NCBI GenBank assembly: GCA_015501605.1
Contig: JADNRZ010000008.1
Location: forward strand, 1-64,000
DNA: 64,000 bases
Direction: 5' to 3'
Source: Panaeolus papilionaceus
Taxonomy: Eukaryota; Basidiomycota; Agaricomycetes; Agaricales
In this document: positions 22,971 to 33,536 of the stretch, in pieces
How the letters are laid out: each line of letters opens with the position of its first letter
Numbering within the stretch: position 1 is the first letter of the stretch
The notes under the pieces: model-generated
The model's database searches: none
The model's input: only the letters and a program-made list of their open reading frames with translations
Told to the model about the DNA's origin: nothing
Made by a program: the position numbers and the translations under genes

Positions 22971-23159
22971 TGCAATTGCTCCCTCCCTAGACACAACATT
23001 TATGTTCTGATTTCAGATTCTTAATCTAGGCATTTGTAGCTTTCTGGTGATATCATAGATATCACTGCAAGTTTCGTTTCATAAAACTTAGGGCAACAGG
23101 TGAAATCGCCTGCAGGGCAACTGTCCTGTCCTATGACAACAGGTGGTAATCACAAGTCG
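22971..23159. other. Unassigned spacer with a repeated CAACAGGTG...TCGCCTG motif
   Basis: This stretch matches neither LINE family. GCAACAGGTGAAATCGCCTG at about 23093 and ACAACAGGTGGTAATCACAAGTCGCCTG-like sequence at about 23138 share their start and end, suggesting a short duplicated block. No open frame is visible. Confidence 0.4.
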
Positions 23160-23697
23160 CCTGCTATCAGGCTAGCTACCAATTGCACAGAGCACAGTGG
23201 TCAGGAACATAGCCTGGCCATCGTGCGCGCTCTTGCCGCTTGGCTGCCACAGCTGCATGCAAGTTCTGTTCGTCCAGGAACCCCCGAAGGGGGTGACGGG
23301 ACACAAGGGTCCCGACGCGCCATGTGGAGCGGTCAGTCAGATGACGAAGAAGCAGGGGGATTGGAAGGAGGCCCTTGCAGGCCTCTGCTCCACCTACGGG
23401 AGTGGTCTTGAACGCACCTGTGATCCATAGGGCAGCCTTGCGCTGCATCCTGTTAAACATTTTCAGCAGTTCCTTGTTGCGGGAGCCCCTGAAGAACCAA
23501 AGCCTGTGTCCGTACGTGGCAATCGGAAGGACACACATGCGGTACAGAAGACGTTGTTGGACCGGGGAGAGTCCCCAGAGCGAGTTGCCAAGCATCCCCA
23601 TGGCCTTGACCATGGTGAGTGCTTTTGTAGTGTAGTAACGTACATGCTCCCTGAAGGTGAGCCCGCGATCAAAGTAAAAGCCCAAATACCTCCAACT
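23160..23697. pseudogene. LINE-A fragment A3: RNase H piece joined head-on to RT piece
   Basis: Bases 23160-23252 are plus-strand RNase H (CCTGCTATCAGGCTAGC to GCTTGGCTGCC). Bases 23253-23697 are minus-strand RT thumb and linker (YLGFYFDRGLTFREHVRYYT through AFKTTPVGG to the FLDEQN region). The joint lies in the loops of two hairpins that are well separated in an intact copy. The last 20 bases before the next poly(T), 23698-23717, match nothing here. Confidence 0.8.
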
Positions 23698-23715
23698 CAC
23701 TGCTAGCATCCTCTT

Positions 23716-23717
<2 letters not shown>

Positions 23718-23746
<29 letters not shown>

Positions 23747-24013
23747 GGTTCAACAATTTATATACAGCTGCGCGGCTGGCAGTCTGGTCGGATCACAGTA
23801 AATACAAACGAGTAGCTAACTACCAGAATGACCACTCCCCAATTAAGTTGGGTATATACCACGGCAGACTAAACTAAGGCGAGCGCGAAGCATGAGCAAA
23901 GTACGTGGGGCAAGATATCAAAGCCGATTGCGCGGCAAATAAGCCCCTCCCTCCGAAGAAGGCAGCAGTCCAAAGTGATCAACTGAGCGTCGTCAGGTTA
24001 ACGCCCTTGACCC
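23718..24013 (-). mobile_element. LINE-A copy A4: 3' untranslated region only
   Basis: A 29-base T run (23718-23746) is followed by about 270 bases of reverse-complemented LINE-A tail ending at GTTAACGCCCTTGACCC. It is a very short, strongly 5'-truncated insertion. No clear target duplication is visible. Confidence 0.85.
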
Positions 24014-27000
24014 TTCCGCTCTGCCACTAAGGCGGCCAAACGCGACTTCTTCGACGAACGAATCAAGGAGGTTGCAGAAACCAACAAGCGCCCTTGGGAC
24101 CTCATGGAGTGGGTCAAACAGCGCAAGTTGCCGCCATGCGAAGCTATCCGGTACAACAACCAGCCTTGCAACGAACTGAGCGATCTCTGGGACGCTCTAC
24201 ATGGGACATACAATGCTGCCTCTGGCAGAGCATTTGACGCGTCCATTCTCGACGAGCTGCCAGATGCGCCTGAGCGCGACTGGGTGGACTTTACTTGGGC
24301 GGAAATGTCTGACGCACTCAAAGGGTGTTCCAACAACTCTGCTCCTGGCCCCGACCACATCAAGTGGGGGCACCTCAAACGGATCACAGGGGACTCGCAC
24401 ATCGTGGATCTCCTGCTGGAGCTGGCAAATGGATGCTTCGCGTTCGGCTGTTGGCCTCAGCACTTCAAGGAGTCTATGTCGGTTATCATTCCCAAGCCGA
24501 ACAAGCCCAGCTACTCTACCCCCAAAGCGTACCGGCCAATGGTGCTGTTGAACACACTGGGGAAACTTTTCAAGAAGATGATCTCCAACCGTATCCAGTT
24601 CGAGTCCATTGAACATGGTGTCTTCCACCCCAACCAACTCGGCGGCATTAGACAGCGCTCAACCGAGGATGCAGGGCTTATCTTGACGCACTTGGTGCGC
24701 GCAGGATGGGCCAGGGGCCTGAAAACGAGTGTTGTGGCTTTTGACATCGCACAGTTCTTCCCCTCTCTTAACCACACAGTGTTGGGGTCCACAGGGGACC
24801 GCTCATGAGATGGTCACATCTCTACCCGGTGTTCGTGTGGGGGCACGCCCCCTCACGACGCTAGACTGGCTCCGCGATTTCGCAGATCGCGAGGCACTTC
24901 AACTCTGGGAAGCAAAGTTCTCGGATGTATCATACAGAGGCAGGCATTTCATGCCCCTCCACGACAAGCATGACCGTCTACTCAAGCCCACCACGAAGAA
25001 GGGTGGGTCTTGGTTATCCGCGTTCGAGGCCGGGCCCCCGTCCTTGACCGCACGCGCAGTTCGTTGTATTACGGGCCACGCTCCCATCGGTGAATACTAT
25101 CACCGTATGCAATTCAACCTACCCGCACCTCGATGCGCCTGCGGGCGCTTCGGGACGCGCTCTCATATCTTGTGCTCCTGTCGGAAGTACAAGCACTACC
25201 GCGGGCACCCATGGGATACATGGGAGCTCTATAAATACTTGAACGCGAACCCGCTCGCGTTCTCCTTTGCCGCTATACGCCCTTCCCGCCCTCGGGAGGA
25301 GGAGGGCGTCGGATAAAGTTCTGAAGTTGGGTGGTTGTTGGGGTCCCGAACATTCAGGAGGCCGAGACGATGGCCCGTCCCCGAGCGGTCCTTAATTGGA
25401 TGCCAGCGACGGGGCCCTTGCGTGCTGGAAGCTTCGGCGCTACAACCAGTGGTCGGGGAGCGCACTTCGGTGTGTACGCGGGATAGAGTTTAGCCGCCTG
25501 GTGCCCGTCCATGGGTAACCAAGGGCTTCGAGTAGTAGGCGCCCCTTCGGGGCACCACCACTTCTATTCGACAACCGAGTCGAGGGCGTTAACCTGACGA
25601 CACTTGATTGATCACTTTGGACTGCCGCCTTCTTCGGAGGGAGAGGCTTATTTGCCGCGCAATCGGCTTTGATATCTTGCCCCACGTACTTTGCTCGCGC
25701 TTCGCGCTCGCAGTAGTTTAGTCTGCCGTGGTATATACCCAACTTAATTGGGGAGTGGTCATTCTGGTAGTTAGCTACTCGTTTGTATTTACTGTGATCC
25801 AACCGGACTGCCAGTCGCGCACCGGTATATAAATTGTTGAACAAAAAAAAAAAAAAAAAAACCACACAGTGTTGTTGGCTACCCTCAGGAAGCAGGGATT
25901 CTCCGCGCAAGTGGTCGATTTCTTTGCTTCTTACCTTGTTGGACGCTCCACCAGCTATGCATGGAACTCCTTCGTCTCTGAACCACGTCCTGCGGACGTA
26001 GGGGTTGGCCAGGGCTCTGCTCTATCACCAGTCCTTTCAGCTCTCTACATCGCACTGCTCATGAAGCTGTACGAACTCCGGACGACTAACTTTGAGTCCA
26101 CCCTCCTCTCCTTTGTTGATGATGGCACCATCCTTGTCCAATCCCCCTCCCTCAATCGCAACAATGAAGTCCTTAGGGACACGTATGCAGTCATCTATGC
26201 GCTTTTCACTGCCTTTGCCCTCGTTCTTGAACATGACAAGTCTGAGCTCTTCCACTTCTCTCGTGCACGCGACAAGTACAACCCACTGCTGGATTTAGGC
26301 TTCGCTCCCTACACTGGCAACACTCCCCTCACTCCCAAGCTGTACTGGCGGTACCTTGGCTTCTATTTTGACCGCACACTCTCGTTCAAGGAGCATGTGC
26401 GCTATTACTCCACCAAAGCGCTTACAACTGTCAAGGCCATGCGCATGCTTGGTTCCTCTACTCGTGGCTTGAATGCACGCCAGCGACAACTCCTCTACAG
26501 GTCCTGTGTGCTCCCCATTGCGATATACGGTCACCGCCTCTGGTTCTACGATGGTGCTCACAACAAGACACTACTTGCTGAACTTGTCAAAATGCAGCGA
26601 AAAGCTGCGCTCTGGATCACTGGTGCGTTTAGTACTGCTCCCACTGGCGCTGTTGAAGCACTTGCTGCCCTCATCCCCATTCCACTCTATCTCAAACGCC
26701 TCACCGATCGTTCCACGCTTCGCGTGAGCATGCTTGCAGACACCCATCCGCTTCGCTCTCGCATGAGCAAGCAGCACGCTGGCAAGGCGCACCCTCACCC
26801 TCGAGCCATCTCGAAGATGACTGGTGCCCAGAAGGCCAAAGTCCGGAGTGCAGTCATGGAGATCGACAAGAACCTCCTCCATCTTGAAGAACCAATGCAG
26901 GGATTCCCTCCAGAGGCTCGTCCAGGCCACCGCTTGCTTGACCGTTTTCACGATCGCATCATCACCAGGAGCACCATACCAGGCACGAGCGCCGAAACGC

Positions 27001-27924
27001 GCCGGGACGAGTTGGACACCATCCTTGGCTGGGGAGATACCAGCCCCCACACTGTGTCAGCCATTGTGGACGCCTCTGTGCCTCCATCATGGCGCCATCA
27101 GTCCACTGTTTCGGCGGTGTATTATCGCAATGGGCGGGAGTTCCACAGCTCCAAGAACGTTGCAGGCAAGTCTCTAGCTCAGGATGCGGAGCTCTTTGCC
27201 ATTCGGTGCGCTATTTCCTTCGCCTCGCGCCAGGAGGGTTGCACACACATCGCGGTATTCACTGATAGCTTGGGTATGGCCATGCGATCTGTGGATCCAT
27301 CTGTTGGTCCTGGTCAGGTGCATGCCCTGGCCAACTGTCGTCTGCTAGCTGAGTGGTTCTCCAGAAGCGAAGATCACTTGCTCACCTTTGTCCATGTGCC
27401 GTCGACAATTCGTTGGGCACCCCACTACAAAGCTCACTGCATGGCACGTCAGCTCACTGTCTCTGTTGGTTGCAAAGTCAACACTACCCTCTCCTGGCTT
27501 CGTCGCGAGGCTGATGCTAGGTGCGAAGGGGCATGGACTCGGCAGTTCATGGCTCCACAAGTGCGAGGGCATCACTTCTTGGTGCTCAAGTCCCTCAAGG
27601 ACATCGAAATCACTCCAACCGCTGCAAAGTCCGGCCAATGGATCCCTTGAATCGACGAGTCCCCTACATTAACGGCTTGCGCTGTGCGTTGCATCACCAA
27701 CCACGCTCCAATGGGCTCATATTATGCGCGCTTCAAACCTCTGGAACCCACAGCCTGCCCCTGCGGCTCACCACGCATGGACCGACTCCACATTCTTGCC
27801 TGATATCGCTTGTTCAAAGGCAAATCCGTTCCATCAACTCTTGTTGGGTTGGTGCGCTTCCTCAAGGATAACCCTGCCGCGTTCTCCTTCACCAGGCCTC
27901 GCAATCGCGCTGGGTATGGCTGAG
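24014..27924 (+). pseudogene. LINE-B B2 ORF2: RT and RNase H, two stops
   Basis: With A5 removed, the frame runs through linker (ETNKRPWDLMEWVKQRK), RT (SAPGPDHIKWGHLKR, VVAFDIAQFFPSLNH, GVGQGSALSPVLSALYI, LLSFVDDGTILVQ, YLGFYFDRTLSFKEH) and RNase H (AIVDASVP, AQDAELFAI, VFTDSLGMAM). TGA at 27648-27650 replaces an Arg codon after SGQWIP, and a second TGA near 27799 falls in the C-terminal Cys/His motif (CPCGSPRMDRLHILA). Apart from those stops the RT is complete in all visible motifs. Confidence 0.85.
24785..25860 (+). mobile_element. LINE-A copy A5 with 14-bp target duplication
   Basis: ACCACACAGTGTTG occurs at 24771-24784 and again at 25861-25874, right after the A run (25843-25860). The copy starts in RNase H, exactly at the base of the hairpin CCCAGC-TTC-GCTGGG of intact copies. 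It encodes the RNase H end and the Cys/His motif (stop at 25314-25316), followed by a full 3' untranslated region. Confidence 0.95.
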
Positions 27925-28334
27925 TGGATGGAGGGGGTTGGGTTATCATCCTTCAGCGCTTCCCAACACCGTGCTCCGGCATGTGCGCTAGTAAGTTGTT
28001 CTGGATGTAGATGTTTACTGTGATTCAACACATACATCTTTGGCGGGCACCCTTCTCCCTTTGGTTTTTTTCTTCCACCACTCCTCTGCACTGCCGCTTC
28101 GCGGCACTGCCCCTGTCCTGGATTTAGGCAAGCTATGCTTCATAACCATCGCCCTTAGGTCCCCTTCTGAGCTTGGGGCAGCTCTCAAGCCCCCTTCATT
28201 TCTTGATACGATTGGAGTATTTAGTAGGAGTTGGTGTATATGTAGTTTATCTCATGTATATTAGCGATGATCACAACCGGACTGCTAACGAGCCCTGGTA
28301 TATAAATTGTTGATTTAAAAAAAAAAAAAAAAAA

Positions 28335-28683
28335 TGTCGCAATGATCAACCAGGTCACGGCGGAGAGAGGGGCGATATTTGCGAAGCCTGGTGGAGACAT
28401 AAGCCAACACCTGGGGCGCTTGATCTCCCTGGGGAGGAGGGCGCACCACTAGATCCCAGGATGGATGCAGAGGTGGACTGACAACTTCTCTCCCTCTCGC
28501 GACGAGGCTGAAGGAGCGATACAAATTTCTTTCCATGGAGGTTCTTGAATAAATAGAACATTGAAATCTTCAATCAACTGTTCATGCATAATTGCAACCC
28601 ACTCGTAGTTGCGGTTAATGTTGTGGGACATGATTCTAACAACACTCTCTGCTTTGCAATGATTGTTCGTCCCCTTCATTGTG
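28335..28683 (-). pseudogene. LINE-B fragment B3: start of ORF2 (endonuclease)
   Basis: The minus strand encodes the LINE-B ORF2 start at 28631 (MSHNINRNYEWVAIMHEQL), then FIQEPPWKEICIAPSAS and, after a frameshift, PQVLAYVSTRLRKYRPSLR to HCDI. Asn and Glu of the endonuclease active site are visible. It is the only LINE-B N-terminus in the window. B2's poly(A) abuts its 3' side. Confidence 0.8.
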
Positions 28684-28694
28684 CAGTGGGTGCT

Positions 28695-29056
28695 GTGTCC
28701 AAAGCATCAGCCCCAGCCTCTACAACGTCCAACAGCGCGATCCACCATCAGGCAACTCTCCTGCAGTTGTCTCATGCCAGCAATGGTGTGAGGGGAGACC
28801 TGGCAGCTGCTGTTAGCGCGATCAACCAGATCTCTAACTGGATTAGAGGTCATTCCACCACTGCATCGGACAATGATGCCTCTTACATGGCTACATCGGT
28901 TCTGCAGCTCTTGCAAGCGATGGCTAACTCTCCCTGGGCTGCAGTTGTGCCCATAACGGATTCAGACACAGTGCATCCTGATTTCAATCAGTGTGTTGCT
29001 AATATCATTGGAGCGGAGCAGAAGAAGCCCAACGAGGCGAACAATGAAGAGGATGC
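28695..29056 (+). pseudogene. LINE ORF1 (gag-like) fragment
   Basis: The frame ASAPASTTSNSAIHHQ through ISNWIRGHST and ATSVLQLLQAMANSP to GAEQKKPNEANNEEDA is almost identical to that at 61121-61468. It is a helical, Ala/Ser-rich nucleocapsid-like segment without its zinc knuckle. It is fused at 29057 to the RNase H of copy A6 in a different frame. Confidence 0.7.
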
Positions 29057-29767
29057 TCAGATTGTGAGGCACTTCAACTCTGGGAAGCAAAGTTCTCGGA
29101 CGTATCATACAGAGGCAGGCACTTCATGCCCCTCCATGACAAGCACGACCGTCTTCTCAAGCCCACCATGAAGAAGAGTGGGTCTTGGTTATCCGCGTTC
29201 GAGGCCGGCCCCCTGTCCTTGACCACACGCGCTGTTCGTTGTATTACGGGCCACGCTCCCATCGGTGAATATTATCACTGTATGCAATTCAACCTTCCTG
29301 CTCCTCGTTGCGCCAGCGGGCGCTTCGGGATGCGCTCTCATATCTTGTGCTCCTGTCGGAAGTACAAGCATTATCGCGGGCACCCATGGGATACATGGGA
29401 GCTCTATAAATACTTGAACGCGAACCTGCTCGTGTTCTCCTTTGCTGCGATACGCCCTTCCCGCCCTTGGGAGGAGGAGGGCATCAGATAAAGTTCTGAA
29501 GTGGGGTGGCTGTTGGGGTCCCGAACATTCAGGAGGCCGAGACGATGGCCTGCCCCCCGAGCGGTCCTTAATTGGATGCCAGCGATGGGGCCCTTGCGTG
29601 CTGGAAGCTTCGGCGTTACAACCAGTGGTCGGGGAGCGCACTTCGGTGTGTATGCGGGATAGAGTTTAGCCGCCTGGTGCCCGTCCATGGGTAACCAAGG
29701 GCTTCACGTAGTAGGCGCCCCCTCGGGGCACCACCACTTCTGTTCGACAACCGGGTCAAGGGCGTTA
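29057..29767 (+). mobile_element. LINE-A copy A6: RNase H end and 3' region, cut by B4
   Basis: It starts at the 3' arm of the RNase H hairpin (CAGATTGTGAGGCACTTC) and encodes LQLWEAKFSD-type sequence in shifted frames, then EYYHCMQFNLPAPRCASGRF. One Cys of the Cys/His motif is Ser here. It stops at GGGCGTTA where the poly(T) of B4 begins. Confidence 0.8.
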
Positions 29768-29971
29768 TTTTTTTTTTTTTTTTAAAATCAACAATTTATA
29801 TACCAGGGCTCGTTAGCAGTCCGGTTGTGATCATCGCTAATATACATGAGATAAACTACATATACACCAACTCCTACTAAATACTCCAATCGTATCAAGA
29901 AATGAAGGGGGCTTGAGAGCTGCCCCAAGCTCAGAAGGGGACCTAAGGGCGATGGTTATGAAGCATAGCTT

Positions 29972-30171
29972 CGCCCGTCCCCCCGACTCCGTCGGGGGAG
30001 GCGTGTCCTCATCGATTCCCCTGCGTTAACTGCAAAGGGGATCACGCGGCGGATGCCCGCAACTGCCCGTTCTGGCGTAACCGGTTCGATGAGAACTGGT
30101 ATGTTAGGGCGTATGCCAAGGTGAGTAGCCGACATGGCTCTGCACCCAAAATCTCACACAATCGTTCTTAG
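29972..30171 (+). pseudogene. LINE-A ORF1 C-terminus with zinc knuckle (5'-truncated)
   Basis: The frame reads CPHRFPCVNCKGDHAADARN and onward, giving a C-X2-C-X3-H-X6-C knuckle at 30022-30066, then FWRNRFDENWYVRAYAK and a stop, TAG, at 30169-30171. Such knuckles bind the element's RNA in LINE ORF1 proteins. The stop lies two bases before the ORF2 ATG. Confidence 0.8.
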
Positions 30172-31573
30172 AAATGAGTCAAACCAAATCTAAGGACATT
30201 AGTGTATTCTCTCAGAATGTTTGTAAAAACTATGAACATATGAATTTGTTACTGGATCGCATGCAGAGCGTGTATGATCTTCTGTTCATCCAAGAGCCCC
30301 CGTGGTGTGTGATTCGCACAGCGCCGTCTACCTCTAACAAGGAAGGCGACGATGTGGAAGGACCTCCGGTCCATCCCAACTGGCTGCTCTTCGCCGACGC
30401 GAAGAGCGCCGACGGTCAGCCCCCCCGTGTGATAATGTACGTGGCTCGCAGCCTCGTGCGGTATCGCCCCGCACTCCGTCCGGAAATTGTTAAACACCGT
30501 GACATTCAGCTACTTTCGCTCTTTGGGGAGCGCGAAGTATTCAATCTCCTTAATGTGTATTCCGACAGTGGCGGAAGCGCTACGCGCTTCCTCCACGACC
30601 ACCTTGATGATCTCCCCCCTCTTGTCTACATGGGGGGAGACTTCAACTGCCGCTCTCACGTCTGGGATCCAGACGTTGAAGGGCATAACTCCCGCGCTGT
30701 CCAGATCCAGGAGATCGCGGCCGAGACGGGGTTGCTGTGGGCGGAACCGGTTAATCCGGGACCCACCCACATCCCCTTTCAGGCAGACCTTTCGCCTACG
30801 GTGATCGATCTTGTCTTTCTCAAGGCAGAGTTCTCTCTGTCCCACGCGCCGAAGCGCGACAGATCCTGGCAGGGTGTCAGCGATCACATCCCCTTGGGAT
30901 GCACTCTCCCTTGCTCGGAGGAGCCTTCGGCTCCCCCTCGCAAGTCTATCAAGCCTAATTCGGACACGGAAAAGGCTTTCTTATCCGCGCTTCGCGCGGG
31001 GCTACAAGGCCTCGTCGGACGCGAGTTGGCACGTACTCCTGAGGGAGTGGAGGGCATGGCCTCGGCTATTGCGCTCTGCTTCCAAGAGGCGTGGGATCAC
31101 CACGCCACGGAGAAGAAAATCGTCAAGCGATCAAAAGCTTGGTGGAATGACGAATGCGCGACCGCCCTTTCTGCCTTCCGGGCCACCCGGGGGAGGGAGG
31201 AATGGCGGGCCCTGCGGAGAGCTACTCGTAGCGCGAAGCGGGTCTTTTTCGATGCTGAAATCGAGAAAATCGCAGAAACCAACAAGCGCCCCTGGGACCT
31301 AATGAACTGGGTCCAGAAGCGCAAGTTACCGCCGTCGGAGGCTATCCAGTATCGCGGGCAACCGTGTCATACTGTCGACTCGCTGTGGGAAGGACTTCAC
31401 GGCACTTACAATTCAGCCACAGATCGGGAGTATGACCTCTCGATTTTGGAGGAGCTTCCCTCTCTGCAGGAGAGGGAATGGGAGGTTTTCTCCGGACAGG
31501 AGTTGCGCGAAGCCCTAGTAGCGTGCTCCGGTCTCTCTGCACCCGGCCCCGACCACATCACGTGGCGGTACCT

Positions 31574-31613
31574 GAAGAGGGTCATCGACGCCGATGGCGT
31601 CGAGACCCTCTTC
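31574..31613 (+). repeat. 40-base two-step hairpin in LINE-A RT coding region
   Basis: GAAGAGGGTC (31574-31583) pairs with GACCCTCTTC (31604-31613). Inside, CGACGCC pairs with GGCGTCG around loop GAT, with a 2/1-base internal bulge. It is the largest of the series of hairpins in LINE-A ORF2. Confidence 0.85.
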
Positions 31614-32113
31614 GTACAGCTGGCCAACGCCTGCCTAACGGCAGGCTACTGGCCTAGCCATTTCAAAGACTCTACCTCGGTTATCATTCCGAAACCAGGG
31701 AAGGCGTCGTACTCTACTCCGAAGTCGTTCAGGCCAATTGTGCTCCTGAATACTCTCGGTAAACTCATCGAGAAACTCATCTCGACCCGCATCCAGTTTG
31801 AAGGCATCAAACTGGATATATTCCATCCGTGTCAACTGGGGGGCGTGAAACAGCGCTCAACAGAGGACGCGGGCCTCATCCTCACCCATATGGTCCGCGC
31901 GGGCTGGGCGAAGGGTCTGGTAACCAGCGTGGTGGCATTTGACATTGCGCAGTTCTTCCCATCATTGAACCACGACGTTCTGATGGCTATACTGGCCAAG
32001 CAGGGCTTCCCTGCCAAGGTCCGGAGGTTTTTTGCCTCATATCTTGTAGGACGTTCCACGCGTTATAGCTGGAACACCTTCACCTCTGAGCCAATGCCCG
32101 CTGATGTGGGTGT

Positions 32114-32136
32114 GGGACAGGGCTCCGCCCTGTCCC
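32114..32136 (+). repeat. Perfect 10-bp hairpin at the RT QGSALSP motif
   Basis: GGGACAGGGC, loop TCC, GCCCTGTCCC. Copies A1 and A9 keep the stem with loop TCT. Confidence 0.85.
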
Positions 32137-32185
32137 CGGTTCTATCTGCTCTTTATATTGCTCCGATCATGAAGATCTTCGAGGC

Positions 32186-32205
32186 GCGCGCCCTAGCGGG
32201 CGCGC
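32186..32205 (+). repeat. Perfect 8-bp hairpin just before the FVDD codons
   Basis: GCGCGCCC, loop TAGC, GGGCGCGC. Copies A2, A9, A11 and A12 carry deletions of 16, 15, 14 and 16 bases over this site. Confidence 0.85.
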
Positions 32206-32885
32206 TGTCTTGCTACTTGCTGTCGTTTGTCGACGATGGCACTCTCATTTGCCAGGCCAAGAAATTGACCGACAATATTGCCGCCCTTCGGGCGGCGTAT
32301 TCTATTATCTTCACCTTGTTCACTGCGATGGCCTTAGTGCTGGAACATGACAAGTCTGAATTATTCCACTTCTCGCGTAGACGAGATGGTGTTAATCCCC
32401 CCATTGATTTGGGGTATGCGCCCTATACGGGCGCTACGCCGTTGAAGCCCAAACCTATTTGGAGGTACTTGGGCTTTTACTTTGACCGCGGGCTCACATT
32501 TAGGGAGCACGTACGCTACTACACCACAAAAGCACTCACCACGGTCAAGGCCATGGGGATGCTTGGTAACTCACTCCGGGGGCTTTCCCCGGTCCAACGT
32601 CGGCTTCTGTATCGCACGTGCGTTCTCCCGATCGCAACGTACGGGCACAGGCTTTGGTTCTTCAGGGGTTCCCGCAACAAAGAACTCCTGAAAATGTTCA
32701 ACGGGATGCAGCGTAAGGCTGCTCTATGGATCACGGGTGCGTTTAAGACCACTCCCATAGGTGGAGCGGAGGCCCTGGCGGGCCTCCTTCCAATCCCTCT
32801 ACTCCTCCGTCGTCTGACGACCGCTCCACCTGGCGTGTCGGGACGCTCGCGTCCAGTCACCCCCTTCGGGGGTTCCTGGACGAAC

Positions 32886-32920
32886 GGAACTCGCATGCAG
32901 CTCCGCTGCATGCTCGTTCC
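32886..32920 (+). repeat. Two-step hairpin in the RT-RNase H linker
   Basis: GGAAC and GTTCC form an outer stem. GCATGCAGC, loop TCC, GCTGCATGC forms a perfect 9-bp inner stem. Confidence 0.85.
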
Positions 32921-33515
32921 TTTGCCCGCATGTCCGAGTCCGAAAGGGCGAAGACCTCTGGGGCCGTTATGGAGATTATCTCACGTCTCCCCCAACTGAC
33001 TGAACCCATCGAGCTTTTGCCCGATGAGTCCAGACCTGGCAATCGACTCACTGAACGTTTCCCCCACCAGGTGGACGTCAATGAGACCCTCCCGCCCCCG
33101 CCCACTCCCCCGCCTGACGGCGGGGAGTGGCCGTCGAGGGCGGATCAGCTGTCCAGCTTATGGCTGAGGCTGCTGATACACCCGGTTCGTTCGTGGCCGC
33201 TGGCGATGCGTCGGTGCCACGATATGACCACTTCCAGGCTGCAGTAAGCGCACTTGTGTATGCTGTGGACCCCGTGGAAGGACTCGAGCCATCGGTCGAT
33301 GACCCATGGCGCACCCGCCGTCCGGCGGGACGCTCTACTTCTGTTTCGGCGGAACTTGCTGCTATACGGCTCGCCTTGTGCAAGGCTATCACCTTCCCAA
33401 GGTGCGAGCGCGTGTATGTATTCTCGGACTGCATGCCTGCTATCAGGCTAGCAACCAATTGCACGGAGCATGGTGGTCAGGAACACAGCCTGGCCATCGT
33501 GCGCGCTCTTGCCGC

Positions 33516-33536
33516 TTGGCTGCCTGCGGCAGCCAA
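33516..33536 (+). repeat. Perfect 9-bp hairpin in RNase H
   Basis: TTGGCTGCC, loop TGC, GGCAGCCAA. The loop is GCA in A12 and TGT in A2, while the stem is unchanged. Confidence 0.85.

Larger units (their letters stand above)
24014..28334 (+). mobile_element. LINE-B copy B2, interrupted by A5
   Basis: LINE-B sequence occupies 24014-24784 and 25875-28334 and ends in GTATATAAATTGTTGATTT plus an A run at 28318-28334. It is 5'-truncated within the endonuclease-RT linker (SATKAAKRDFFDERIK). The insertion of A5 is marked by a 14-bp duplication, so the two halves are certainly one copy. Confidence 0.9.

Noticed and set aside
28449..28679. Independent small secreted or signalling protein
   Set aside because: It contains MSHNINRNYEW and FIQEPPW, the LINE-B endonuclease start, and is a LINE fragment.
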